A stretch of DNA of 64,000 bases, taken from contig NW_020170397.1 in the NCBI RefSeq assembly GCF_000524195.1, positions 627,305-691,304 of the forward strand, in the 5' to 3' direction. The notes under the pieces are model-generated. The model was not told the DNA's origin, searched no databases, and saw nothing but the letters and a program-made list of their open reading frames with translations. Shown one piece after another: positions 13,561 to 30,314 of this stretch. The stretch's first letter is position 1; each line of letters begins with the position of its first letter. The position numbers and the translations under genes are program-made. Origin of the DNA: Echinococcus granulosus. Lineage: Eukaryota > Platyhelminthes > Cestoda > Cyclophyllidea > Taeniidae.

Positions 13561-14461
13561 AAGCACACTGGCTTTGTACCACTTAAGATTAGAAGATGGT
13601 CTACAACGGAAACGTCTCGTATGCCAACCGCTAGTATTCAATAAATTGGCGCAAAATCAGGGGTATTTAATAGAACGTAGGATTCAAATAGACTCATGTA
13701 GATGATGTGTTGCATCTATTTCTCCTTGCTCCTTTGTTCTCTTTTCATTGCTGTCCAGCATTTGCTTGGGGTTTTCTTTTAGCTAGTAGAGACGTTAAAG
13801 AGGTAGTGCCTGTTTCCGCAATCAGGTGCAGCAGATAGCTAAAGAATGCAATATGGTGTCAATTCAGTTGGTTATGGCCCACTTGCAGAGCACGAGATTA
13901 AGTAATTGCCAAGGGCAGACGTCACTTAAAACCCTCGGGTTAAGCGGCTTTACAGAATCAGCCATCGGCAGCAAATAACATTCTGTAGCATCAGGGTTTG
14001 GAATTCATACGTTTGGGTCTATTTTGATTGCCGCTACTGAATTTGGTCGATCCAATTCTTTGCTGTAATGATAACAAGCCAACGCCGTATGAAAAACATA
14101 TAATGCTAACTTTATGGAAAACCAGGAGGCTATTGGCATGGTTCAGATCCACGTTGGAACAGCCAAATTAGAGAAAACAGCTAAGAATCATCATTTAGTA
14201 TTACTGAACTAGTATAAGTTGTTTCCTAATTGTTAATAGCAGGCTTATTATTTTGCCCTGAATTTAATTTCGAAATGGTACCTGCATTTCACTATGCGCA
14301 TGTGCGATTCTGTGGACCGGTTATGATTATCCTAACGGGCACTTAGTTGCACAAGTTTCTTATGCTCCATATTTTGGATCTAAATTATGGCAGCAGAATC
14401 AGAAGACCGAGCCCCCGGCGTTCTTGTTCCTTGATAAATAATCAATCGTTATCCATGTAGC

Positions 14462-14600
14462 TCCTTGAGTCTTTCCTGAAGTCGAAAGGAGTCACAATAG
14501 TAAGGCAGAAAATGTATTGCGGACATAATAAAGGGTTGAGAGGCTACCGACATGCCACGGAGGCCATGCCGTCTAGGCGAAGTGCAATGGCTGAGCCTGC
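14462..14600 (+). repeat. Interspersed repeat copy 2, module A
   Basis: Contains CTTTCCTGAAGTCGAAAGGA at about 14470, then GGGTTGAGAGGCTACCGACA and CATGCCACGGAGGCCATGCC. The last block is close to palindromic. Noncoding. Confidence 0.7.
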
Positions 14601-15035
14601 ATAACCGAAACGAGAGGATAACAAACCCAAGTATTAAATTGCACTGCTAATACTAGGAGGACCGATAAACCAAGCTCTTAAAATAGAGTGGCTATACACG
14701 AGTTTCACTGCTACCGGTAAATTTTTAGCATTTGTAACTAAATTGTTATTCATTCAACGCACTCAGTAATTCCGTCGAAGGCGTCCTAAGGTGTAGGAGT
14801 TCGTGCAGTGCACTTTTAGGCCCACGTCAAAAATGTTTTGTGATATAATTTAAAAAAAACCACCTTGAATAGTCATGGGACTTATTGATAAGTTGTTTTT
14901 ATTAGCATTTCAAGTCGCTACTGTGATTTGCATGATTTATTTAGCATTTTTAATATAGACCTCCGAATATTGTTATTTAATTTTTAAAGAAATGTACCGA
15001 ATTGTATTCCTAATTTGCCGTGTGTAATGTTTCAG

Positions 15036-15084
15036 GCATTCTTTGAACAGTGTGAACTTATTATCAATGACCCTGACTTATTCG
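15036..15084 (+). other. Candidate orphan exon upstream of PITHD1
   Basis: Forty-nine bases between a tttcag acceptor and a gtaagt donor. They are open in one frame, reading AFFEQCELIINDPDLF, which looks protein-like. No acceptor lies between this donor and the PITHD1 start, so it may be a 5' UTR exon of a longer transcript or belong to another gene. Family not recognised. Confidence 0.25.
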
Positions 15085-15130
15085 GTAAGTTGTGACCTGT
15101 CTTCTGCTCCGGCTTGCATTTGTTCTCGGA

Positions 15131-15808
15131 ATGTGTGAAAGTCACGGTCATTGTGAACATGCACATGTCGTGGAAGATGCAGCCGATATGTATAATCTCT
15201 ATAAGTTTATTGACATAGAAAATTTGGTATGTCTTAATGAGAGTGTTCCAGATTCTGGGAAGAAAGTCTTTAAACCATTTGAGGTATTTTGAAAAATGTC
15301 TGATCTTTCCTTAGGAAAGAAAGGATTCAAGTACCTTTGTGGAAAGTGATGCCGATGAGGAGCTTTTATTTAACATACCTTTTACCGGTTCAGTAAAGTT
15401 GAAAGGCATAATTATTGCCGGTGAGAACGGCGATACTCATCCATCATCGGTTGCCATTTACAAGAATAGGCCGTTTATGACATTCGGTGACACTGAAGTA
15501 GGCTGGATAAGACCAAATTTTTTCACGTTTAGGCTGAGGCTGATCAGTGCATAGAATTACATCCTGATCCTACTGGGGAAATCACCTATCCATTGAAGGC
15601 GTTGAAATTTGGAAGTGTGCAGCATCTTGGTCTCCATATTAGGAAGAATTTTGGCGGCGAATGTACTCGAATTCACTACATTGGTCTAAGGGGCGATTTC
15701 ATGCAGGCGAGGCGTCAGGAGATTGTTATAACAAATTATGAGATCACACCCAATGTCGCGGATCACAAACTTGATATGATGAAAACTTCAAGTCATTTGA
15801 TTGAATAA
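15131..15808 (+). CDS. PITHD1: PITH domain-containing protein 1
   Basis: Three exons (15131-15283, 15315-15497, 15533-15808) with introns of only 31 and 35 bp encode 203 aa; human PITHD1 has 211. The PITH domain is a beta-rich fold shared with the thioredoxin-like TXNL1 C-terminus and linked to proteasome binding. Seen directly: an N-terminal SHGHCEHAH stretch (human SHGHSHGG), then CLNES, GKKVFKPFEERKD, ESDADEELLFNIPFTG, VKLKGIII, the IRKNFGGECTRIHYIGLRGD core, and ITNYE--PNVADHK near the end. The start at 15131 matches the human N-terminus. The stop codon lies inside an AATAAA hexamer (15804-15809). A second gene begins 41 bp after the stop, suggesting co-transcription. Confidence 0.95.
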
Positions 15809-15809
15809 A
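15804..15809 (+). promoter_or_regulatory. AATAAA overlapping the PITHD1 stop codon
   Basis: GAATAAAT contains both the stop TAA and a canonical polyadenylation hexamer. If it is used, the 3' UTR is only about 10-25 nt, ending just before the next gene's splice acceptor. Confidence 0.55.
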
Positions 15810-15830
15810 TTTGTTGCTTTCTACATGGGT

Positions 15831-15849
15831 TTTTTCTTCTTTTACAGTG
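15831..15849 (+). promoter_or_regulatory. Splice acceptor just before the Gemin8-like start (possible trans-splice site)
   Basis: A pyrimidine tract (TTTTTTCTTCTTTTACAG) ends at 15847, two bases before ATG 15850 and 38 nt after the PITHD1 AATAAA. There is no room for a promoter, so it fits a spliced-leader acceptor in an operon. A cis intron from an upstream 5' exon is the alternative. Confidence 0.5.
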
Positions 15850-16428
15850 ATGGACATTGCGAATGAACTGCATCAGAAGTTTTTGAAGGAAATTGAAGCT
15901 GACTTAGCACGGGCCTGGGAATCACTTCCGAAGCCAATACTACCTCAGCCCCAGAATAAGTGCTTGTGTGCCATTCATGCTAAATTACATGAGTTACAGT
16001 CTAGGCAGGAGTACTACCGTCGTGCCTACAATGAGGTTGTCGGTCAACTAACAAATATTTCGCACGGTTTACCTGATTGGGTTTTTAGTTGTGATTCACT
16101 GCAATATCCAGAGAAACAGATTTATGAAGATGAGGAAGTGAAGGAGGAGAGTGAGGACGAGCCTATAGAACAGTTAGGACCTGATATGCTAAATTTTATG
16201 TTGCAAACGTTGCGCCATCGAGAACAGCGGGACAGGGAGAAGGCTCTTGCAGAGTCCTCCGCCACTCAGCTACCCCCTTTAAAGTCTAATGAAAAATCGT
16301 CATGCGGCTTCCCTCTCTCGAAACGCGTGCAGATTGAATCGTCCATCGCGAATTTCTATGAAAATATAAGTGAGTGCCGGGATTCTCCGTTTTGGCCTGC
16401 TATGCCACTGCGAAACGTGAAACAGTAA
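15850..16428 (+). CDS. GEMIN8: Gemin8-like protein (SMN complex)
   Basis: A single open exon of 192 aa starting MDIANELHQKFLKEIEADL. Gemin8 links SMN to Gemin6/7 in the complex that loads Sm proteins on snRNAs. The match is to sparse landmarks: an aromatic YYRRAYNEVV segment near residue 60, an acidic linker (EDEEVKEESEDE), a charged helix LRHREQRDREKAL (human ERHREERRRQQQL), and a C-terminus with FWPAMPLR (human YWPVIPLKF). The landmark order and the terminal W-P-x-x-P-L motif support the call; overall identity is low. The start is the first ATG after a strong acceptor. It shares a very compact arrangement with PITHD1 upstream. No good polyadenylation signal was noticed just downstream. Confidence 0.6.
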   Translation: MDIANELHQKFLKEIEADLARAWESLPKPILPQPQNKCLCAIHAKLHELQSRQEYYRRAYNEVVGQLTNISHGLPDWVFSCDSLQYPEKQIYEDEEVKEESEDEPIEQLGPDMLNFMLQTLRHREQRDREKALAESSATQLPPLKSNEKSSCGFPLSKRVQIESSIANFYENISECRDSPFWPAMPLRNVKQ

Positions 16429-17433
16429 CCCAACTAACGTTTCTATGATTCATTGTTGTGAAAGAAATTCCTTGATTATATTATTTTGAAGTGGCTAATT
16501 CTGAGTGGTCAGTTAATGCATTACTCAGCAAGACTGGCTCTTCCTTGCATGGTTATATCGACTTTTAAATTTGCTTCTTATATTGTACATTGTATTACGT
16601 ATTTATCTAAGCGGAATCTTATATCAGATAGACCGCGTTATTACGCATTTGATTTACCAAAGCGGGTTATAATTGTTCTCCATGGGAAGCAAAGGCTGTT
16701 TCTCAGTTTACTCCAGCTCCTTGGCTGGCTAGCAGTTCGGCTCGTATTCAGATGTGCCACCTTTCCGATACCAGTCTTTTAACAACTTGTATTCATCTGC
16801 GTGGTTACATGACCTTAAATTTGAGTGAGTGCCATGTGAGAATACCAATTCCTACGTCCTCAGTGGCTTAGCTTCTTCGATTCCCCCGTGTTAGTGGTGC
16901 ATTTAAAATGCACTGGTGTAAAAATTTTCCTCGTATTGATATGCTTATTGCACAAACGCTCCAAACGTGAAAGCCACCATGACCGTTATAAAAAGCACGT
17001 CACTAGATTTGTCATAGCGGATGCCACGCTTTCAATTCAAACCAAGCGATATCGAGCAAGTACTTGAGTTCGTGAAAACCCAGGCATTGTGCAATCCGAC
17101 GGATCACGCTAAACACATTGGATGGTGTTATATGCCCGACTGCTTTTGGCTTATAACCCAAGTTTACTTATGCCCATGCTCACTCGGCGGAAAAGACTCA
17201 CATCCCAGTTACGTTGGCAATTCTCCGTTCAGGTAAATTTCCCATTTGAATAATCAGTTATGTGGGAAGACACTGACACCCAGCAGCAAAGCGCCATCAG
17301 TTCTGTATAAGTTTGAATCCTAATGATACGCAGCATCGTACATTCCGTGGTGAGCTTACCATGAAGCTGATTCTTGTGTTCCCCGGAATTAAAGTAAATA
17401 AAATACAAACTTAGTTTAAGTATAAGTAGCTTC
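16429..17433. other. Spacer between Gemin8-like gene and ATP6V0D1
   Basis: About 1 kb between convergent genes. A 98-codon open frame lies at 16486-16782 (+) but resembles no family and has no supporting splice context. I see nothing else. Confidence 0.4.
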
Positions 17434-17439
17434 TTTATT
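17434..17439 (-). promoter_or_regulatory. Polyadenylation signal of V-ATPase d gene
   Basis: AATAAA on the minus strand, about 95 bp past the stop codon at 17535. Confidence 0.6.
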
Positions 17440-17534
17440 CCTGGAATCTACAACAAAAAGAATGGAAGTCAAGACGCGACGACAACGTGATCAAGGATTA
17501 TTATGCTTAGAGAGTATGGAGGTGCGGAACGAGT

Positions 17535-18845
17535 TTACAAAATAGGAATGTAGGAGTCAATCTTGGCTCGGTGACGTTGAGAGACACATTCGGCAATCCA
17601 AGCTATGTTCCTCATTTCCTGCTCCTTCAATTTGATGTAGGAGTAGAACATGCCAAAATGAAATTGCTGCATGAAGGAATCCAGGTTCAGTTGAACCTAG
17701 AAGGTTGTAGTGATCAGACAGCGTCACGAAGTGAGATAACACCGCAGCAATAGAAATTAAGGGAATGTTGACATACTTCATACTCGAAAAACTTGTCTTC
17801 CAGCGTCTTTTCACCAGCGGCATCCCCCGAGTCATCGAATAGTGGTTTATATTCCTTAAAATAGTGAAATAATGCTGTACTGGAATCCCACAAATCGTAA
17901 CAACGAGAGAAACACTTACCGCATAGTAATCAGCGATGTGTCTTACTTGATCGAAATCATCAGCCTTTGCGAGTGCAGCCAACCCATAGGGATACAATTT
18001 ACCGCATCGTGGATACAGCTTGGCGCGATCCTCTTTAGTTAACTCTGTGCCGAATGAATTAATTGTGATAAGAAATGACCGTCTGTCTGCCTCAAAGGCC
18101 AACAAGTTGCACATGACTTCTGCAGTGGCACCGCCCATAGATTTGCACAGTCTGTAGAAGTCTTCGAGGTAGGCACGATAAAGTGTGTTGCGAATGATTT
18201 CGATGTTTAGTTCATCCAAGTCATGCTTAGTTATGCAATCGACGAAGTAGGGGGCTAAAACTACATAGGAAGTAATTGGTTACCTAACGGCGTATCAACT
18301 AGGACGGCATTGTACAGCTCAGATGGAGTCGAGGCAATGTGCAAAGTCTCCATTTGCATGAACGTGCCCAGAGGATGACACTTAGTTATCAGCTCAGATA
18401 TTGGTCTTTCGTGCAAAGTGCCAGTAATCAGGAGGACAATGTTATCAATCATGTAGCTATATCTGAAAAAATCCAAAGTGTTGTATTAACACGTTGATCT
18501 TACGTTATGTAGTCGAGGAAAACCGACAGAGGACGGAAGGCCTGATTTCGGGTGTACCTAAATTCGCTCACAAGTTTCTCCCTCATTTTTTCTTCAATAA
18601 TTCCAACAGTTAGTGGTCCCGGTTCGTTAGCCAGGAAGTTTCCATAGTCAGTGTCTTGCAAGTGAAGCTTTAAATCTGAGAAGCTCAGCAAGTGTCAAAG
18701 ATTTACCCTCCAGGGTTTCACATTGAACTAATACATGATAGTCCGACTGTTTGAGGATTCCGCCTTTCAATCCACGTACGAGACCCTCCAGGTAACCATT
18801 ATTCACATTGAAATTTATCGTTGAAATGACACCCACTTCGCTCAT
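17535..18845 (-). CDS. ATP6V0D1: V-type proton ATPase subunit d (V0 sector)
   Basis: Six exons on the minus strand: 18845-18707, 18675-18504, 18462-18284, 18254-17920, 17854-17777, 17696-17535. They sum to 1065 nt, giving 354 aa (human 351). Introns are 31, 41, 29, 65 and 80 bp. Subunit d caps the membrane c-ring and couples it to the central stalk of the vacuolar proton pump. Near-identical blocks run the whole length: [103 protein letters not shown], and the C-terminus [10 protein letters not shown]. An upstream in-frame extension exists, but [14 protein letters not shown] aligns with the known N-terminus. ATP6V0D1 versus D2 is not resolvable here. Confidence 0.97.
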
Positions 18846-19764
18846 CCTCCAAGCCAATAAAATCGAACGAGCGGGCAAAGTTGGGGGAAGTAAAACAAAA
18901 TAATCCCACTGCAGTTTCCTTAGTTGAGCATTAGTTGCAAAGTCAAAACCTGCAGTTGTGCGCAAATGTTTAGCTTAAATGTTTCATTAACATCCTTTTT
19001 GCTGCCTTGCCACTCTTTATATGCCATTATGTGAACGCGGTATTCTCTAAGGTCATTTTAGAAAAAATTACGGGAACTAAAGACAGCACCACATGCCGCA
19101 AAAATTTTGCTTTAGTATTTTATCAAAAATGTGGTTGGCGCACAGCATTTTTTTTCGCCTCTTTTCACATATATCGAAGGCAAAATGCTAATCACCATCC
19201 TCAACATTTCGGCACATGTCACACGCTGTTTCTGCTGTCCGGTAGGCTAGTCCACTTAGTTTACCTACTTAGTACTCCAATATGTTCATTCTTTGCCCCG
19301 TTTTTAAGCGGTTTATGTATAACTTCCTCCTCATTTTTAAATGATTTTCAAACTCCTTCCCTGAAGCAGTGTAATGAGTACCGTGTTCCGCTCTTTTACC
19401 TTCAGTGTAATGCCCTTTAAAAGCAAAAAATCTGGTAGACGGAGCACATTTATTCGAATGGCATGTGAAATCTTAAAGGTTTTCAGAGTTTAAAGGGGTC
19501 GGACTTCTTTTCCACCTCAGGAATGAATGATGTCCGCTCAGTCATGGAGTTGGTGTTACCTGGCCCCGTCACCTACAAGGTATACTTAAACGAATATGTG
19601 GCACAGAAAATCTATACTGACTGTAATATTAATGAAGCGCGATCTCGTAAAAAGTCTAAGATTATTTGAACTTCAGAATAGCAGCTTAATACACACTCGG
19701 CATGCAACGAATATAACATTCCAAATTGCGGCTACAACCTGTGTATTTAAAAATACCTAGCGTC

Positions 19765-19880
19765 CTAATAAGCCTCAGTGGCATGAGAGCACGTACATCA
19801 CATACGCACAGAAGGGCTAGGAAGCAGCTAGCATGGTTTGAAGGCCATGTTGGAGGACGAAAGTGCGATTTGAGGAGACT
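19765..19880 (+). repeat. Interspersed repeat copy 3 (partial module A)
   Basis: Keeps GCATGGTTTGAAGGCCATGT and nearby AGAAGGGCTAGGA, the centre of module A. The CCTGAAGACGAAGG start block is lost or too diverged to see. Confidence 0.5.
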
Positions 19881-21499
19881 GGAGGGGGAAGGGTAGTTAA
19901 TTACAAACTCAAACAAAATATCAAATCACGACTCACTTTAATGCGCGTGTTTCTTTAATTATGATTTTGTTCTTCGGTGGAAAACTCCTAGCTGGTGGCA
20001 TAAATTTCTTGGACATAGGTGTGTATACATAGTATTCTTCACCACCAAATTCTAACCGTTTTTGGGCTAGATTGCCAGCGATAAGTAAATGTCAGTTAAG
20101 GTGAAGGAGAATCTTTATCAGAGCAAGTGTAAAATTGATGATTTTTATTACAGAGTTGATATGCGCCCTAGTGAATCGCCTTTGATAGTAAAGTTGTAGC
20201 ATTCGTAAGGACTGCACTTGTATTTCATAAATTGCCAGTCTCTAAGGGACGCAAGTCAAACCCCTTTGCTACCATTAATTTTTCGCATTTTGAACAAAAG
20301 GGGAACAATGCAAACATGACAATTAGGTGGTTTTTTGGTTCAGACTATTAGCTTTGCCGGTTACTTTGAGCATATTTTCAATGGCCGATTCAGGTCAGTG
20401 CAAATTACCCTACGGTGAATAATACCGCCCATTAATTTAAGTAAAAACGTAGGCCAATCTCTCAGCATGTAACAATTTGAGGATGGATCAGGGAGTGCAT
20501 AATCGGTGATATTCAATTGCGAGAACCCTAAAAATCAGTCATGTTCCATCATTTAAATATGCTGCTTTGTGAGTATAGTTTTAAAAAGCTGGTCAATGGG
20601 GTGGGAATGCCTTTCAAGTAGTGCCACCATTCAATTTTAACAAACGTGTTGATTAAATAAGGTTGCACTGCTAAGTATTAGAGTTTGGATAGTACTTTAG
20701 TTATTTTTAAAGATTATCAGTAGGATGCTACGCTTCAAGTTGAAATCTCCTCCAATGCCTGTCTGCACTTACAGAGCACGCTTTTCACTTTAGACAAAAA
20801 TGTGCTGCCTTGAGCTGATACAAATTGATTCAGACGAATCTGCAATATTCGTTTGTCATCGTTAAGCACGACCTCTCCACTCCGTTCCTAGATATTCGCA
20901 TTTCGATGAAGCCTTTCATTGAAGCAAAAGTTTGATTGCGACTTTACAGATGCACAGGACTCCTTAAAAAAGTCTTGAGTGTCGAAAAAAGCTGACTACT
21001 TGAAAAGCCCATTCTCATAGGAATTGCCGCGACGCGAAGATGACGATAATAAAACGAGTTTTATCTGCTTGACGGTCGAAACAAAAGTCTTAGCGTTGCC
21101 TTGACAGCAACCAGCAAATGCAGAATTGTTTCCATGACAAGGTCCTTAACAAATGATTGTGAAATGATAAAAGGATTGCATAGTGCTACCCCTCATTGTT
21201 TTTTAGGCTGGATGATTTCAACATCTGTACCTAGAAATGGAGGAGTAACACTTGCATGATACAGTCGACTAATTTCAGTAAATAAGAAACACATTTGAAT
21301 TTTTACTCAGTCAAATTTGAAATTTTTTTTGACTGCCTTTTATGCTAAGAAGTGTCTGCTCTCTGCGTGTGGAACTTCCTCTCAAGCGCTTTATGAGCTG
21401 ATGCCGCTCCTTCCTTCGCAGCAGAAAAAGGGGAATCCCTTCGTCCTAGATTTCCCCTGAAGTTTATGCTATATAATACGTGATTGCTTATTTAACTGT

Positions 21500-21665
21500 T
21501 GGTTTCGGTAATGGGTCACTTGAAGTTTGCCATTGTACCTCCGCCGGGTGGCCCAATCTCCGGGCCATGCCAGTCACCTCGAGCCTTACTGTGCCTCGAT
21601 AATACAAATTCTGGCCGAGTATTACATCTTCTGTCGTCTTCAGGAAAGTCTCAAAGTGGCACATA
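21500..21665 (-). repeat. Interspersed repeat copy 4, module A, inverted
   Basis: Read on the minus strand it has CTTTCCTGAAGACGACAGAA, TACTCGGCCAGAATTTGTAT, GTGACTGGCATGGCCCGGAG and CCGGCGGAGGTACAATGG. These align block by block with the plus-strand copies at 28265 and 42765. Opposite orientation shows the family is dispersed rather than tandem. Confidence 0.75.
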
Positions 21666-22009
21666 TAGTCGTCAGTGGTTTTAGACAAATGCGTGTCAAC
21701 TCTATGCTCGTGATTCGTCTGATCTGCAAGTTAAAATGGTACCGCTGTCACGTGTCTATCACAAGAAATGATGCCACCATTTAATCTTCCTGGACAAATA
21801 ATGAGCAAAAAGATGAAAATGCTACTTTGAACAAATAGGAAAACCTAGTCAGAATCTGGACGTGGAAAAGACAAGAGATCGACTTAGTGAATAATTCGTC
21901 TATGACTTTTCTTAGACCTTGCTTGCGATGAGCAAGCAAAGCACCAAACGAAATGTTTGAAGGAGACTATTTTTAACAAGATTAAGGTCAAAGCAATTAT
22001 TTCCTAACA

Positions 22010-22130
22010 GCGCTCCGAGACTTCTGTGAAGACGGAAGAAGCCGTAATATTAGGGCGTAAAAGAGCGTGGGGTCAATGACAAGTCCCGGAAGCCATGCCT
22101 CTAAGTGGAAGTACAGAAGCGGGGACCCAA
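22010..22130 (+). repeat. Interspersed repeat copy 5, module A
   Basis: Contains ACTTCTGTGAAGACGGAAGA, then CCCGGAAGCCATGCCTCTAA and GTGGAAGTACAGAAGCGGGG. It lies about 350 bp from the inverted copy 4. Confidence 0.7.
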
Positions 22131-24174
22131 GTATATGCCAAATTAAAACGACAAATTAAACAATAATTATAGCGATACACAAGGTTATGGATGAGAGCTT
22201 GAGTGAAACAAAAAAATTCATACTGACTCGCCCAAAGTGGCCCTCTCCACCTGATTCTTCCAACGTCTTCTCATTTGGCAGGATAGGTTAATTTTGATCG
22301 TAGTAAGAAGTTGGATGGCTGTTGCAAGTGAAGGTGCATAATTCGCTGAGTTTATGAAGCTGTCACCGTGTCAATAAGGGAATCAGAAAGCATAAAATGA
22401 ATGCAAAGTAGGTAAAGAGAAGTACTTTACTACTTAGAAAGCCTGATTTTCTGTCTAGCAGTGTTTAATGCTGCCGCAGAAGAGACTTAGCAAATTCCTT
22501 TTCACGGCCACAACTTATTTTACGTCTTAAGCATTAGTAGAAACAGTTGATTCAACTTATTACTACCTGAAAAAAAGGGGAACAGCATTCATTAAAATAT
22601 TGCAGTTTAAAGTGATCGTACTAGACAAATTTCGCCCTTGCTAGCAGCAAAACCTAATCTAGATGTTATACGGGTTTTAAACTTGCTTTCAAAATGATTG
22701 CATAAAAATATAAACCGAATTGCGCTGAACAGTTCCTTTTCCTGGGATATTTTATTTTCCCCGCAGTACTGGTAAGCTTCCGTGTGACAATGTTATTTCT
22801 TAATGCCAGGGCCTCTTATACAGGACCCAAGTGTTATGATGAAGCAGACGTTAAAATTGACATTTTACGAGTCTGTTTAGTTGATGATTCAAATGGACGT
22901 CAAAAAAGTCTTTAACGTATCTCAATCGTTTTAGGCAGTACAACCAAAAGCTAATGCATGTACATTTCAGGTGATATGAATTTCAATAAGGAAATCCATT
23001 TAAAACTAAAATGACCCTATTGTCACTAAAATCTTTTTTGCTTGGTTCACCAACGACTAATATGTCATTTGAGTCGCAAGTGTAATCAAGTATTCCCATC
23101 TAACTCTACAGTGCGCCTCGCCAAGAAAACATGATGCAAATACTTGCATTTCTGAATGCACTTCGATGAAAATGGCCTCATTTAGATGGGTTAATGAATT
23201 GACGAAGACATCCAATCTATGGATAAACCGCTAACTTGCCGAACAGTATTTTTTTCAAAGGCCAGGTAAAATTCCTCATGAAGGAAGTATGGCAATGATA
23301 TGAAATATAGCAGACCGTGGCTAGCATTCCAGATGTCGTAGTGGAAATGAAAGGCACTCCTATGAAGGAGTGACGACATGAGTTATTCCGATCAACGGCT
23401 GTTCGCTACTCCGACGCACACCTCTGTAGATGGGGCCCTGATCACCAAACATCTAACTCCTACACCGACTTCATCCTGCAGCGCGCTTCGGATAGTCTGC
23501 GCTTTTTGCTGAACAATCCGGCTTCGCCTCATGGCCCAGGTATTGTAAGGGTAGAATCGCCGCCCCACTGCCTCTCTACGCATTCCTTATTTGGCATTTA
23601 GATGTAATTAATGCTAAAAATTAATATTTGAAATAAGGAAAGTAAAAGGTGTGGCTTAAATTTATTTTTTGTAACCTATCGCAGCTTTAAAATAATAACT
23701 TATTTTCAGTTCACCCAAATTGGGATCGGGTGATTTATTTGACCTCTGCTTTATCCCAAGAAAGTAATCATCTCATTTCTACACAATAAAGTAAACTATA
23801 GTTGTGTTTAAATAAATTCCCCATAACGATTTCCCTTCCATCACTCCATCTAGTGGAGAAAATGATGCATGTTTCTTTCTAAAGCCATAAATTTCACTAC
23901 TTATGTAATGTGGCCGAACTCTAGAGCCAACTAGGAGGTGTCAAGAGCTGACTTCCCATGTTCCACTTTTTTAGATCTGTGGACTCTTTTACAAGCTCAC
24001 CTTCCATTGGTCAAAGTTGCAAGACTAACAGATTCTGCGACGAGGAGATCCTGCCATGTGATTGGACAGCTGCCGGGTGGTTGTTGTAGTGGCCAAGGCA
24101 TGGCCAATACGACAAAATATTCCAGCCTCGAGTTTTTTCACTCGTCTCACATCGAAGTGACAGCAAGTATTAAG

Positions 24175-30154
<5,980 letters not shown>

Positions 30155-30308
30155 AAATATGTTTATGTTCCACAGATGTAGCCCACTTGTCGTCCTTTTG
30201 TCTGCGTGGCTCTTTACTCTACCACTCTAGTAACACTTGTAGTACAATTTCGACCGCCCTATTCCTCCCACAAGCGCCTTAACGCATGTCTGTATTTTGT
30301 GTTCCACA

Positions 30309-30314
30309 AATAAA
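30309..30314 (+). promoter_or_regulatory. Polyadenylation signal of beta-tubulin
   Basis: AATAAA 155 bp after the stop codon, followed by a T-rich stretch. Confidence 0.7.

Larger units (their letters stand above)
18846..24174. other. Long spacer between ATP6V0D1 and beta-tubulin
   Basis: About 5.3 kb of AT-rich DNA with three copies of the interspersed repeat (about 19765, 21500 and 22010). A GC-richer patch at 23392-23583 is open on the minus strand (63 codons, Arg-rich) but matches no family I know. I found no gene. Confidence 0.45.

Noticed and set aside
21488..21688. 66-codon minus-strand frame
   Set aside because: It is entirely inside an inverted repeat copy; other copies do not keep the frame.
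23392..23583. GC-richer minus-strand frame upstream of beta-tubulin
   Set aside because: No recognised homology, no flanking splice sites of quality; could be a decayed insertion, but unsupported.
24025..24130. Possible further copy of the interspersed repeat before beta-tubulin
   Set aside because: Only GGCCAAGGCATGGCC is similar; the ordered flanking blocks are missing, so chance is likely.
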